DNA of 64,000 nt from Paramicrobacterium chengjingii (lineage in GTDB: Bacteria; Actinomycetota; Actinomycetes; Actinomycetales; Microbacteriaceae). The stretch spans positions 1,736,001 through 1,800,000 of the forward strand of contig NZ_CP061169.1 of the NCBI RefSeq assembly GCF_011751765.2, in the 5' to 3' direction. Made by a program: the position numbers and the translations under genes. Shown in pieces: positions 45,937 to 53,928 of this stretch. The notes beneath the pieces are model-generated. The model saw only the letters and a list, made by a program, of their open reading frames with translations, was not told where the DNA came from and did not search any database. Within the stretch, counting starts at the first letter, position 1. Every line of letters begins with the position of its first letter.

Positions 45937-46401
45937 TCAAGCGCGCTCGTCGAACATCGCGAGCGCCCGGGCATACATCGCCGTCGTTCGCGCACGGTCA
46001 GGCGCCGCAGAGAAGACGGCCCGCACCGTTCCATTTTCGTCAATCGCGACGCTCGTTCGAGTGGCTCGACCAGTCGCCGAGTCAAAGGCCTGATAGCGCT
46101 CTGCAACGCGGCCATGTGGCCAGAAATCAGAGAGGAGCCGATATGGGGTATCCGCTTCGTCTCCCCATGCTCGCAGTGTGAACATCGAGTCCACCGAGAT
46201 GACGATGACCTCAGTGCCGGCAGTGACGAAGAGGGGCCGGTCGTCAGCCAGTTGCTGAAGCTCGTTCGCGCAGATTCCTGAGAATGCAAGCGGAAGAAAC
46301 ACAAGCATGATGCGTCGTCCCAGCATCTGAGCCAAAGTCGCGGATCGGCCGTGCTGATCGACGAGGTCGAAATCGGGCGCAGCATCGCCGACAGAGAGCA
46401 T
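45937..46401 (-). CDS. 1-Cys peroxiredoxin, AhpE-like
   Basis: This thioredoxin-fold peroxidase of 154 residues has APDFDLVDQHG near the start and the peroxidatic motif PLAFSGIC (Cys44; Ser replaces the usual Thr of PxxxTxxC). No other cysteine is present, so it is a one-cysteine enzyme that needs an outside reductant such as mycothiol/mycoredoxin, as known for actinobacterial AhpE. A conserved Arg lies in the GRATRTSVAIDENG segment. It detoxifies hydroperoxides in the cytoplasm. The ATG at 46401 follows GAAAGG. A longer frame in another phase is a shadow. Confidence 0.9.
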   Translation of the reverse strand: MLSVGDAAPDFDLVDQHGRSATLAQMLGRRIMLVFLPLAFSGICANELQQLADDRPLFVTAGTEVIVISVDSMFTLRAWGDEADTPYRLLSDFWPHGRVAERYQAFDSATGRATRTSVAIDENGTVRAVFSAAPDRARTTAMYARALAMFDERA

Positions 46402-46533
46402 CCTTCGCTACCTTTCTCGTGGCGTACCTCGCATAAGGGTAGCGGGGACAGCGTTAGGCTGAGTGGTCGATGGCCGCTATTGCCCATCGGACCCTGACAC
46501 AATCGCTGGTGACGACGAGGAGAAAACTCAAAC

Positions 46534-47739
46534 GTGCCACGGACTAAAGAAGAAACACTTGCCTGGCTGCGCCGCATCTCTGGTGAGCTTGCCACTGTCA
46601 CGATCAAGCGACTAGAGAATACTCTGCCGTGGTACGCCGACATGCCGCCTGGGCGACGCAGCTCAGTTGGATTGGTAGCCCAGGCAGGCATCTCATCTTT
46701 CATCGCCTGGTTCGATGATCCGCGGTCGACCCCGTGGATTGCCGCAGACGTCTTCGGCGCTGCGCCGCGAGAGCTACTTCGCTCTGTCAGCCTGCAGCAG
46801 ACTCTTCAACTCATTCGCGTGACCGTGGAAGTGGTCGAAGAGCGCGTCGCGGGGCGTGATGAACAGCTGAGAGAAGCGATTCTGCTGTACTCACGCGAGA
46901 TCGCGTTCGCAGCGGCCGACGTATATGCGCGCGCCGCAGAAGCTCGCGGCCTCTGGGATGCACGGCTTGAAGCGCTCGTCGTCGACTCTATTCTGACGGG
47001 CGAGACCGATGACGAGCTGCCCAGCCGTATTGCCGCACTAGGCTGGCACGGGCACGGAGAGGTGTGCGTTCTCGTGGGGACGACTCCCCCTCAGCTCGAT
47101 GTGGACCACGTGCGTCGAGCGGCTCGGCATATGCAGGCGGACGTGTTGATCGGCGTGCAGGGCAAGCGGCTCGTTCTCGTGATCGGGCGTTCTGATTCTC
47201 GAACCGCCGAAGGCGAAGAGACCGTCGGCACCGCTCCGAGCCTGTCGTTCCAGGAGATCGCCTCACAACTGGAGTCCGGGTTCGGCGAGGGACATCTTGT
47301 GCTCGGGCATCCCGTGCCCACATTGATCGAAGCCTCACAGAGCGCTCGCGCCGCACTTGCGGGATTCGCCGTCGCGCGAGCATGGCGGCACGCACCTCGT
47401 CCGGTTCTTGCCGACGATTTGCTCCCCGAGCGCGCGCTCGCCGGTGACCCGCTGGCGAAGCGCACCCTTATCGAGCGCGTGTATCGGCCCCTTAAAGACC
47501 ATTCAACCGAGCTCGCGACAACGCTCTGGTGCTACCTCGATAATGGTCGTTCGCTTGAGGCCACCGCACGCGAGCTCTTCGTGCACCCAAATACCGTGAG
47601 GTATCGTCTGAAGCGCGTCTCAGAAGTCATCGGATGGGATGCCACGGGCGCGCGAGAAGCACTCATTCTGCAGTCAGCATTGATTCTTGGTTCCATTGCG
47701 GAGCACGAACCTGCGCGCAAGAGGAAGCCCAAAGCATGA
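46534..47739 (+). CDS. fasR: PucR-type transcriptional regulator of fatty acid synthesis
   Basis: The protein has 401 residues. A long N-terminal sensor region (LAWLRRISGELATVTIKRLE at the start) precedes a GGDEF-like divergent domain. The C-terminal PucR/CdaR helix-turn-helix is SLEATARELFVHPNTVRYRLKRV. In Streptomyces the PucR-like FasR gene lies directly upstream of fabD-fabH-acpP-fabF and activates that operon; the same arrangement is seen here. GTG start at 46534 with AGGAG. An imperfect 21-bp palindrome in front of fabD is the probable binding site. Confidence 0.87.
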   Translation: MPRTKEETLAWLRRISGELATVTIKRLENTLPWYADMPPGRRSSVGLVAQAGISSFIAWFDDPRSTPWIAADVFGAAPRELLRSVSLQQTLQLIRVTVEVVEERVAGRDEQLREAILLYSREIAFAAADVYARAAEARGLWDARLEALVVDSILTGETDDELPSRIAALGWHGHGEVCVLVGTTPPQLDVDHVRRAARHMQADVLIGVQGKRLVLVIGRSDSRTAEGEETVGTAPSLSFQEIASQLESGFGEGHLVLGHPVPTLIEASQSARAALAGFAVARAWRHAPRPVLADDLLPERALAGDPLAKRTLIERVYRPLKDHSTELATTLWCYLDNGRSLEATARELFVHPNTVRYRLKRVSEVIGWDATGAREALILQSALILGSIAEHEPARKRKPKA

Positions 47740-47768
47740 CACCTTCCACAAAGGAAACTTTCATTCTT

Positions 47769-47789
47769 CGTGGGTGTTCAACACACACG
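47769..47789. promoter_or_regulatory. Candidate FasR operator upstream of fabD
   Basis: CGTGGGTGTT (47769-47778) and AACACACACG (47780-47789) form an imperfect palindrome (one mismatch, one-base centre) about 30 bp before the fabD start. It is the only clear dyad in the 78-bp fasR-fabD gap. Confidence 0.55.
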
Positions 47790-47817
47790 AGGCGCGTCGG
47801 GACGGCAGACTAGAACG

Positions 47818-48735
47818 GTGATTGTCATCGTCTGCCCTGGACAGGGCTCGCAGAAACCAGGTTTCCTCGCACCGTGGCTCGACTCAGGCGACGCGAGATC
47901 GCGTCTCGCCGACTATTCGGATGCCGCAGGGCTCGACCTCGTGGCGCACGGCACCGAGAGTGATGCCGAGACGATCAAGGACACGGCGATCGCTCAACCG
48001 CTGATCGTTGCCGCTGGACTCCTGGTTCTCGACGAACTGTCGCGACGAGATGCTCTCGCCCAGGTCGGAGGAATCGCGGGGCATTCTGTCGGAGAGATCA
48101 CCGCAGCTGTTGGTGCGGGGGTGCTCACCTCCGCCGATGGAATGGCGTTCGTCGGAGAGCGGGCCGCGGCGATGGCTGAAGCTGCTCAGGTGGTACCCAC
48201 CGGTATGAGCGCCGTTCTTGGCGGCGAACCCGATGACGTCGTGCGAAGTGCTGAAGCCGTCGGCCTCCAGCCCGCGAATTACAACGGCGGCGGGCAGATC
48301 GTTGTTGCCGGAGAACTGCCTGCGCTCGCTCGGCTCGCCGACGAGCCGCCGGCAAAGGCACGCGTGATGCCGCTCAAGGTCGCTGGCGCTTTCCATACGC
48401 GTTACATGAACGATGCACGCAGTTTTCTCGAGACACGAGCCAGCTCGTTTGGTACCACTGACCCCTCGCTTCGACTATGGACGAATAACGACGGCTCCGA
48501 AGTCACCGATGGCGCTCGATTCCGCGACCTTCTCGTCACGCAGGTTGCCTCGCCCGTACGCTGGGATCTGTGCATGGAATCATTCGTCGCTGCCAGCGTG
48601 ACTGGCGTGATCGAGATTGCTCCGGCTGGGGCCCTCATCGGGCTTGCGCGCCGGGGCCTCAAGGGTATTCCGACGCTCGCCGTCAATACCCCGGATGACC
48701 TTGACGCCGCCGTCGACATGATTACAGCAGCCTGA
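47818..48735 (+). CDS. fabD: Malonyl-CoA:ACP transacylase
   Basis: FabD moves the malonyl group from CoA to ACP in type II fatty acid synthesis. The 305-residue protein begins VIVIVCPGQGSQKPGF (oxyanion loop GQGSQ). It carries the nucleophile elbow GHSVGEITAA (Ser), an equivalent of the malonate-binding Arg in FVGERAAAM, and the catalytic His in GAFHTRYM. The GTG at 47818 is the family start; its ribosome binding site is weak. It is the first gene of the fabD-fabH-acpP-fabF operon, with fabH following after 14 bp. Confidence 0.95.
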   Translation: MIVIVCPGQGSQKPGFLAPWLDSGDARSRLADYSDAAGLDLVAHGTESDAETIKDTAIAQPLIVAAGLLVLDELSRRDALAQVGGIAGHSVGEITAAVGAGVLTSADGMAFVGERAAAMAEAAQVVPTGMSAVLGGEPDDVVRSAEAVGLQPANYNGGGQIVVAGELPALARLADEPPAKARVMPLKVAGAFHTRYMNDARSFLETRASSFGTTDPSLRLWTNNDGSEVTDGARFRDLLVTQVASPVRWDLCMESFVAASVTGVIEIAPAGALIGLARRGLKGIPTLAVNTPDDLDAAVDMITAA

Positions 48736-48749
48736 CAATCGAAAGAGCC

Positions 48750-49754
48750 ATGACTATCCCCACTCTTAAGCAGTCATCCGGATCCGCACACACCCGTTTT
48801 CTCGGATTCGGTGCTTCTCGCGGCGACCTCTCGGTGCCTAACGACGACCTTGTCGAGCCGATCAACTCTTCTGATGAGTGGATTCAGCAGCGTACGGGGA
48901 TTATCTCACGTACACGCGCGTCGGAGGGCGTGCTCGCGGTCGACATGGCAACCGACGCCGCCCGCGAAGCGATCCAAGCATCGGGCGTCGACCCGGTCGA
49001 CTTCGATCTCGTGGTGATCGCCACAATCAGCAACGTGCAGCAGTCACCGTCGATGGCCGCTGTCGTTGCGGATCGCGTTGGCGCTAACCCCGCAGCCGCG
49101 TACGACATCAATGCAGCGTGCGCCGGGTACACCTATGCGGTTGCTCAGGCCGATGCTCTCATCCGTTCAGGAACCGCACACTACGCACTCGTGATAGGAG
49201 CGGAGAAGCTGTCGGATGTTGTCGACCCGACCGATCGCAGCATATCGTTTCTGCTCGGCGATGGCGCTGGAGCCGCCGTCGTCGGGCCAAGCGACACGCC
49301 GGGCATTTCTCCAACCGTGTGGGGGTCCGACGGATCGCGTGCCGATGCCGTCGGCATGAACAGCACACTCATCGACTTTCGGGAAGGCCGTTCCGAATGG
49401 CCGACACTCCGTCAGGAAGGGCAGACCGTCTTCCGCTGGGCAGTCTGGGAGATGGCGAAGGTCGCACGCCAAGCGATCGAGGATGCGGGTATTGCCCCCT
49501 CAGATCTCGCAGCGTTCGTTCCGCACCAGGCAAACATGCGCATCATTGACGAGTTCGCCAAGCAGTTGGGTCTTCCCGATTCCGTTGTCATCGCACGCGA
49601 TATCGAGTCGACAGGAAATACTTCTGCGGCATCCATTCCCCTGGCAACGCACCGTCTGCTGCAGGGGCATCCCGAGCTTTCCGGCGGTTTCGCTTTGCAG
49701 ATCGGTTTTGGCGCTGGACTCGTGTTCGGCGCCCAGATAATCGTGTTGCCGTAG
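48750..49754 (+). CDS. fabH: 3-oxoacyl-ACP synthase III
   Basis: FabH starts fatty acid chains by condensing a short acyl-CoA with malonyl-ACP. In Microbacteriaceae branched primers are expected, in keeping with their anteiso and iso fatty acids. The 334-residue protein has Cys124 in NAACAGYTYA, the His in FVPHQANMRII and the Asn in STGNTSAASIPLA, a complete triad. The GTGIISR-like loop reads RTGIISRTRAS. The ATG at 48750 follows GAAAGAG. Thiolase fold, cytoplasmic. Confidence 0.96.
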   Translation: MTIPTLKQSSGSAHTRFLGFGASRGDLSVPNDDLVEPINSSDEWIQQRTGIISRTRASEGVLAVDMATDAAREAIQASGVDPVDFDLVVIATISNVQQSPSMAAVVADRVGANPAAAYDINAACAGYTYAVAQADALIRSGTAHYALVIGAEKLSDVVDPTDRSISFLLGDGAGAAVVGPSDTPGISPTVWGSDGSRADAVGMNSTLIDFREGRSEWPTLRQEGQTVFRWAVWEMAKVARQAIEDAGIAPSDLAAFVPHQANMRIIDEFAKQLGLPDSVVIARDIESTGNTSAASIPLATHRLLQGHPELSGGFALQIGFGAGLVFGAQIIVLP

Positions 49755-49826
49755 CCAAGCTCTCGGATCTCAGCCCTACTCACCTCTAGACTGTTCATCG
49801 GTCAATCGACACTCAAGGAGAAACAC

Positions 49827-50075
49827 ATGGCACTGTCCAACGAAGAAGTCCTCGCTGGCCTCGCCGAGCTCGTCAATGATGAGACCGGCATCGCAGCTGA
49901 CACCGTCGAGCTCGACAAGTCGTTTACGGACGACCTCGACATCGACTCGATCTCGATGATGACCATCGTCGTGAACGCAGAAGAGAAGTTCGACGTCAAG
50001 ATTCCGGACGAAGAGGTCAAGAACCTCAAGACCGTCCGTAACGCCGTCGACTACATCGTCAAGGCTCAGGCCTAG
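49827..50075 (+). CDS. acpP: Acyl carrier protein
   Basis: This acidic 82-residue helical protein carries the growing acyl chain on 4'-phosphopantetheine attached to Ser41 in DLDIDSISMM (the usual DSLS reads DSIS). KIPDEEVKNLKTVRNAVDYI is the conserved third-helix region. The ATG at 49827 has AAGGAG at ideal spacing, fitting the high expression expected. Placed between fabH and fabF. Confidence 0.97.
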   Translation: MALSNEEVLAGLAELVNDETGIAADTVELDKSFTDDLDIDSISMMTIVVNAEEKFDVKIPDEEVKNLKTVRNAVDYIVKAQA

Positions 50076-50158
50076 CTTGCACGACTCCGGTGCGGGCCGC
50101 GCTGTGCGTGCCCGCGCCGATGTCGAGCGCTCACGAGAGACCCAAGAGAGTCGAAGGA

Positions 50159-51394
50159 ATGACCAAGAAGATTGTCGTCACCGGAATCGGTGCAACATCA
50201 CCCCTTGGCGGGACCGCCCGTGAAAGCTGGACAGCGCTGCTGGCCAAGGAGTCCGGCACCCACACACTTGAGTATGACTGGATCGAGAAGTACTCCATAC
50301 CTGTCACGTTCGCGGCCGAAGCGAAGGTGCGCCCAAGCGAGGTGCTGGAGCGACCGGTCGCCAAGCGCTTAGACCCGTCGAGCCAGTTCGCGTTGATCTC
50401 GGCAAAGGAAGCCTGGGCGGATGCCGGCGAGCCCGATGTCGAGTCAGAACGACTCGGAGTAGATTTTGCCACAGGCATCGGCGGCGTCTGGACGCTTCTT
50501 GACGCCTGGGACACGCTGCGAGAGCGTGGCCCTCGTCGTGTTATGCCGATGACCGTGCCCATGCTCATGCCAAATGCGGCAGCGGCGGCCGTATCTATGC
50601 ACTTCCATGCGCGTGCTTTCGCGCGCACCGTCGCTTCGGCGTGTGCGTCAAGCACGGAGTCCATTGCCAACGCGTATGAGCACCTGCAGCAAGGTCTCGC
50701 AGACGTGGTGATCGCCGGTGGTACAGAATCTGCTATTCATCCCATCACGATCGCGTCTTTCGCTTCGATGCAGGCGCTCTCGAAGAGAAACGACTCCCCT
50801 GAGACTGCCTCGCGCCCGTACAGCGTTGATCGCGACGGTTTCGTCATGGGTGAGGGTGCTGCCAGTCTCGTCCTCGAGACAGAGGAGCACGCCCTCGCGC
50901 GCGGTGCTCACATTTACGCGGAGCTCGCTGGAGCCGGAGTAACCGCTGATTCGTACCACATCACGGCAAATGACCCCGAGGGTCGTGGCGCCAGCCGTGC
51001 GGTCAATCGTGCACTCGCGCAGGCAGGCGCCTCGGTAGATGATGTGACCCACATCAACGCGCACGCCACGAGCACACCCGTCGGCGACGTCGCCGAGTAC
51101 GCTGCCCTGCGAGCTGTTTTCGGCGCGCGGACGAATTCCATCCCCGTCTCTGCCACGAAGGCGTCAACGGGCCATCTGCTCGGGGGTACGGGGGCACTTG
51201 AGTCCGTCTTTTCGATCTACGCGATCGCTGAGCGCGTAGCCCCTCCCACGATCAACTTGACGACTCAGGATGCTGAGATTCCGCTCTCGATCTCCGGAGA
51301 CGTTCAGAATCTCGGCAGTGGAGACCAACTCGCCATTACCAACTCTTTCGGGTTCGGTGGCCACAATGCGGTTGCGGCTTTCCGCTCGGTCTGA
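50159..51394 (+). CDS. fabF: 3-oxoacyl-ACP synthase II
   Basis: FabF elongates acyl-ACP by condensation with malonyl-ACP. The 411-residue protein shows Cys162 in TVASACASSTE, the two histidines in NAHATSTPVGD and SATKASTGHLLGGTG, and the GFGGHN segment near the C-terminus. The ATG at 50159 (MTKKIVVTGIGATSPL) is the family start, preceded by GAGAG and GAAGGA. The upstream open frame from 50090 is not homologous. It ends at a strong terminator that closes the operon. Confidence 0.96.
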   Translation: MTKKIVVTGIGATSPLGGTARESWTALLAKESGTHTLEYDWIEKYSIPVTFAAEAKVRPSEVLERPVAKRLDPSSQFALISAKEAWADAGEPDVESERLGVDFATGIGGVWTLLDAWDTLRERGPRRVMPMTVPMLMPNAAAAAVSMHFHARAFARTVASACASSTESIANAYEHLQQGLADVVIAGGTESAIHPITIASFASMQALSKRNDSPETASRPYSVDRDGFVMGEGAASLVLETEEHALARGAHIYAELAGAGVTADSYHITANDPEGRGASRAVNRALAQAGASVDDVTHINAHATSTPVGDVAEYAALRAVFGARTNSIPVSATKASTGHLLGGTGALESVFSIYAIAERVAPPTINLTTQDAEIPLSISGDVQNLGSGDQLAITNSFGFGGHNAVAAFRSV

Positions 51395-51420
51395 GAATTC
51401 GAGGCGACCGCCACAGACGA

Positions 51421-51455
51421 TTGAGGGCTCCTTCCCCAGGGGAAGGAGCCCTCAA
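51421..51455. terminator. Strong hairpin between fabF and the DUF3145 gene
   Basis: TTGAGGGCTCCTTCCCC (51421-51437) and its exact complement (51439-51455) form a 17-bp palindromic stem with a minimal centre. It lies between convergent genes and can stop transcription from both sides. Confidence 0.9.
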
Positions 51456-51479
51456 GTGTCGAAGACCGGTGACGCGAGT

Positions 51480-51983
51480 TCAGCCCACCTTATGAAGCCA
51501 GACGACAGGTGAATGATCGCTCGCGTAGCGGAAGACGTCAAGTTCGTCGTCCCACGCCTGGCCGAGAGCGAGGCGAAGGTTTTCCGCCATCTGCTGTCCG
51601 GATCCCTGAGCGGTGTCCATAGCCGCGCGAATGCGATCTTCGGGCACCACGATATTGCCAACCGTGTCGAGCTGAGCGTAGAAGATACCGAGGTCTGGCG
51701 TATGCATCCAGCGGCCACCGTCGTACCCGGGAGTAGCGTCCTCGGTCACCTCATAGCGAAGATGCTCCCAGCCGCGCAGAGCAGAAGACAATGCGGCACC
51801 CATCCCTTGAGTACCCTCCCAGTAGAACTCAGTGCGCTGAGTGCCGGGCAAGACGGGTTGGTCGGACCAATCGAAGTTGACCGCACGACCAAGGGCGCGC
51901 CCTGCCGCCCACTCAACGTGAGGGCATAGCGCGCGTGGCGACGAGTGAACATAGATCACTCCCCGAGCAGCTGGCGTCGTCAT
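51480..51983 (-). CDS. DUF3145 family protein
   Basis: The 167-residue protein has GVIYVHSSPRALCPHVEWA at the start, QRTEFYWEGTQGMGAAL in the middle, and MHTPDLGIFYAQLD and WDDELDVFRYASDHSPVVWL near the end. These match DUF3145, an actinobacterial family regularly found just after the fab operon. Function unknown; no membrane segment. The ATG is at 51983. The 220-bp region to the padR start contains the padR operator but no other supported gene. Confidence 0.92.
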   Translation of the reverse strand: MTTPAARGVIYVHSSPRALCPHVEWAAGRALGRAVNFDWSDQPVLPGTQRTEFYWEGTQGMGAALSSALRGWEHLRYEVTEDATPGYDGGRWMHTPDLGIFYAQLDTVGNIVVPEDRIRAAMDTAQGSGQQMAENLRLALGQAWDDELDVFRYASDHSPVVWLHKVG

Positions 51984-52169
51984 CTTGTCTCCTTTGTTTC
52001 ACCGGTACGTCTTCCCCTACGACCAGTGACAAGGCAGATGATGCGCGTGCATTATGAAATTAGCTGAACTTACGTTCTTTCCACATTATGCCCTACGCCA
52101 CGAGGCGATAACAAGCGTCAGTTCGATAAGTCTCGAGCTGACGGCCGCCCTGACGACATCCATTCTGTA

Positions 52170-52186
52170 TCTATACTCGGTATAGA
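52170..52186. promoter_or_regulatory. Candidate PadR operator
   Basis: TCTATAC-TCG-GTATAGA is a perfect 7-bp arm inverted repeat about 18 bp before the PadR start. It overlaps the likely promoter, so autoregulation is probable. Confidence 0.65.
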
Positions 52187-52203
52187 GCACAGTGAGGAGC
52201 AAG

Positions 52204-52752
52204 GTGACAGTCAAGCACAGTCTTCTCGCGATCCTCACCCTTGGCTCGGCCTACGGCCTGCAGCTTCGCGACGAACTTGTCAAACGAGCTCCCCATCGCG
52301 AGGGGATCAACGTCGGCCAGGTGTACGGAACGCTTGAGCGACTCCGCAAAACCGGACTCATCGTGGAGGCTGAGATGACTGACGATAACCTCCAGTTATA
52401 CTCACTCACCGCGTCGGGGCGCGAAGCCGTAGCGGAGTGGATGTCGTGCCCTACTCACGTGAATGTGCGCGACTGGACTGAGATGCTCGATCAGGTGCTG
52501 GTGGTGTCGTCGATTCCCGGAGCACCTTTCGAACGGTTGGTGAGTGGTTACCGTGCTTCGCTCGCTCTTCCCTGTCCCGGTCAACACGACCCGGAAATAC
52601 AACGAGGGGCACTCAATTCGGCGACGAGGATGCTGCATGATGCAGCAGTGCAATGGCTCGATGAGATGTCGCGCTCACTCCAACTGGCTTCAGCATCATA
52701 TGGTCTTGCGCAGTCGCGGCCGCGCCGTGGACGACGCGCGACGGTGTCATGA
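52204..52752 (+). CDS. PadR family transcriptional regulator
   Basis: The 182-residue protein begins VKHSLLAILTLGSAYGLQLRDELVKR. The winged helix-turn-helix contains NVGQVYGTLERLRKTGLIVEAE and LYSLTASGREAVAEW, the PadR signature. The C-terminal half is helical and probably forms the dimer arm. The GTG at 52204 has GAGGAG at 5 nt; an in-frame GTG at 52192 overlaps that site and is unlikely. The target genes are not evident; the acyltransferase just downstream on the same strand is a candidate. Confidence 0.9.
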   Translation: MTVKHSLLAILTLGSAYGLQLRDELVKRAPHREGINVGQVYGTLERLRKTGLIVEAEMTDDNLQLYSLTASGREAVAEWMSCPTHVNVRDWTEMLDQVLVVSSIPGAPFERLVSGYRASLALPCPGQHDPEIQRGALNSATRMLHDAAVQWLDEMSRSLQLASASYGLAQSRPRRGRRATVS

Positions 52753-52806
52753 ACCACTGAGCGAGAATCCAGTCTCCGCACAGCACACACTCGTAACCTG
52801 TTCGTG

Positions 52807-53928
52807 ATGTCGAGCGTGGGGAGAATTCGCAGTCTGGACGGCGTGAGGGGGATCGCCGCGATCGTGGTAGTGCTCTATCACACGACTCTCGTGGCCCGAC
52901 CGCACCTGTCAGGCGAGACATGGGCGTGGCTCACGCAAAGTCCGCTCAAGTTGCTCTTTGTCGGCACAGAGTCGGTTCTTGTCTTTTTCGTTCTTTCTGG
53001 CGTCGTTGTCGCCCTGCCGGCGCTGCGTCACGGCTTTTCCTGGGCAACGTATTACCCGCATCGGGTCTTGCGCCTCTATCTCCCCGTCATTGCGTCGCTT
53101 CTGGTCGCTGCGGCCCTCATTCTGGTGATCCCTCGGGACCCGTCGACGGTGGCCGAGGGATCTTGGCTGCGTGACGCGCAAGCCACGTCTGTCACGAGCG
53201 GAAGCTTTTTCAGCGAGGCATCGCTCTTTCGAGTGACATACGACATCAACAACGTGTTGTGGTCTTTGCGATGGGAGGTCGTGTTCTCCCTGCTCCTGCC
53301 CGTCTTCGTGTTTGTTGCCTCAACCCTGCGTAAGCACGCGCTGTGGCTCGGGATCGCGTGCGCAATGCTCAGCATTATCGGACGAACTTTCAGCGTCGAC
53401 GCGCTGGTCTATCTCCCTGTCTTCATGATGGGCACCCTGATCGCCGTGCGCCTGCACGACATCGAGGAGTGGGGAAAGCGACAGCACTACCTCAGCACCT
53501 GGCTCGTGCTTTCCTCCGTGGCTGCCCTCTTCATGGTGTTCAGCTGGCTCGCGCGCCCGGTTTTTGAATCCGGGAGTCCAGGAAACCTCATCCTCTGGGG
53601 CCTGTCTGGTGCAGGTGCCGGAATCGTCATTGTGCTTGCCGTGGCGTGGCCCGCGTGCAGGAGCCTTCTCGAGGTGCGCCCCGTGCAATGGATCGGCAAA
53701 ATCTCGTTCAGCCTCTACCTTGTACATGCCCCGATTCTGGGCACATTTGGCTTTCTCTTTGGCGACGATCTGTGGTGGCTGACTGGTGTCGTCGGCATTC
53801 CAACCAGCATCATCGTGGCTGCGCTGTTCTTCCGGCTGGTCGAATCACCGTCGCAACAGCTGAGTCGCAGCGTCGGCAAATGGAGTGGGCGCACGGTAGC
53901 GAAGGCCACGGCCGCACCGACGGTCTAA
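52807..53928 (+). CDS. Acyltransferase 3 family membrane protein (OafA/YrhL-like)
   Basis: This integral membrane protein of about 373 residues has roughly ten hydrophobic segments. The family opening is RIRSLDGVRGIAAIVVVLYH with the conserved RGxAA and catalytic His. FVLSGVVVALP and the arginine-rich YYPHRVLRLYLP follow, and the C-terminal helix bundle has WIGKISFSLYLVHAPILG. Members transfer acyl groups (for example acetyl) to sugars outside the membrane. The start is uncertain between the GTG at 52804 and the ATG at 52807. The stop codon directly abuts that of the convergent glycosyltransferase. Confidence 0.87.
   Translation: MSSVGRIRSLDGVRGIAAIVVVLYHTTLVARPHLSGETWAWLTQSPLKLLFVGTESVLVFFVLSGVVVALPALRHGFSWATYYPHRVLRLYLPVIASLLVAAALILVIPRDPSTVAEGSWLRDAQATSVTSGSFFSEASLFRVTYDINNVLWSLRWEVVFSLLLPVFVFVASTLRKHALWLGIACAMLSIIGRTFSVDALVYLPVFMMGTLIAVRLHDIEEWGKRQHYLSTWLVLSSVAALFMVFSWLARPVFESGSPGNLILWGLSGAGAGIVIVLAVAWPACRSLLEVRPVQWIGKISFSLYLVHAPILGTFGFLFGDDLWWLTGVVGIPTSIIVAALFFRLVESPSQQLSRSVGKWSGRTVAKATAAPTV

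Noticed and set aside
45894..46703. 269-codon frame overlapping the peroxiredoxin gene
   Set aside because: Wrong phase: the peroxiredoxin frame at 45937-46401 has a clear fold and catalytic motif, while the longer frame has none.
52066..52077. GAAC-TTAC-GTTC, a LexA-like SOS box upstream of DUF3145 and padR
   Set aside because: The eight fixed bases are expected about once by chance in 64 kb, the flanks do not match the usual box, and no SOS gene is adjacent.
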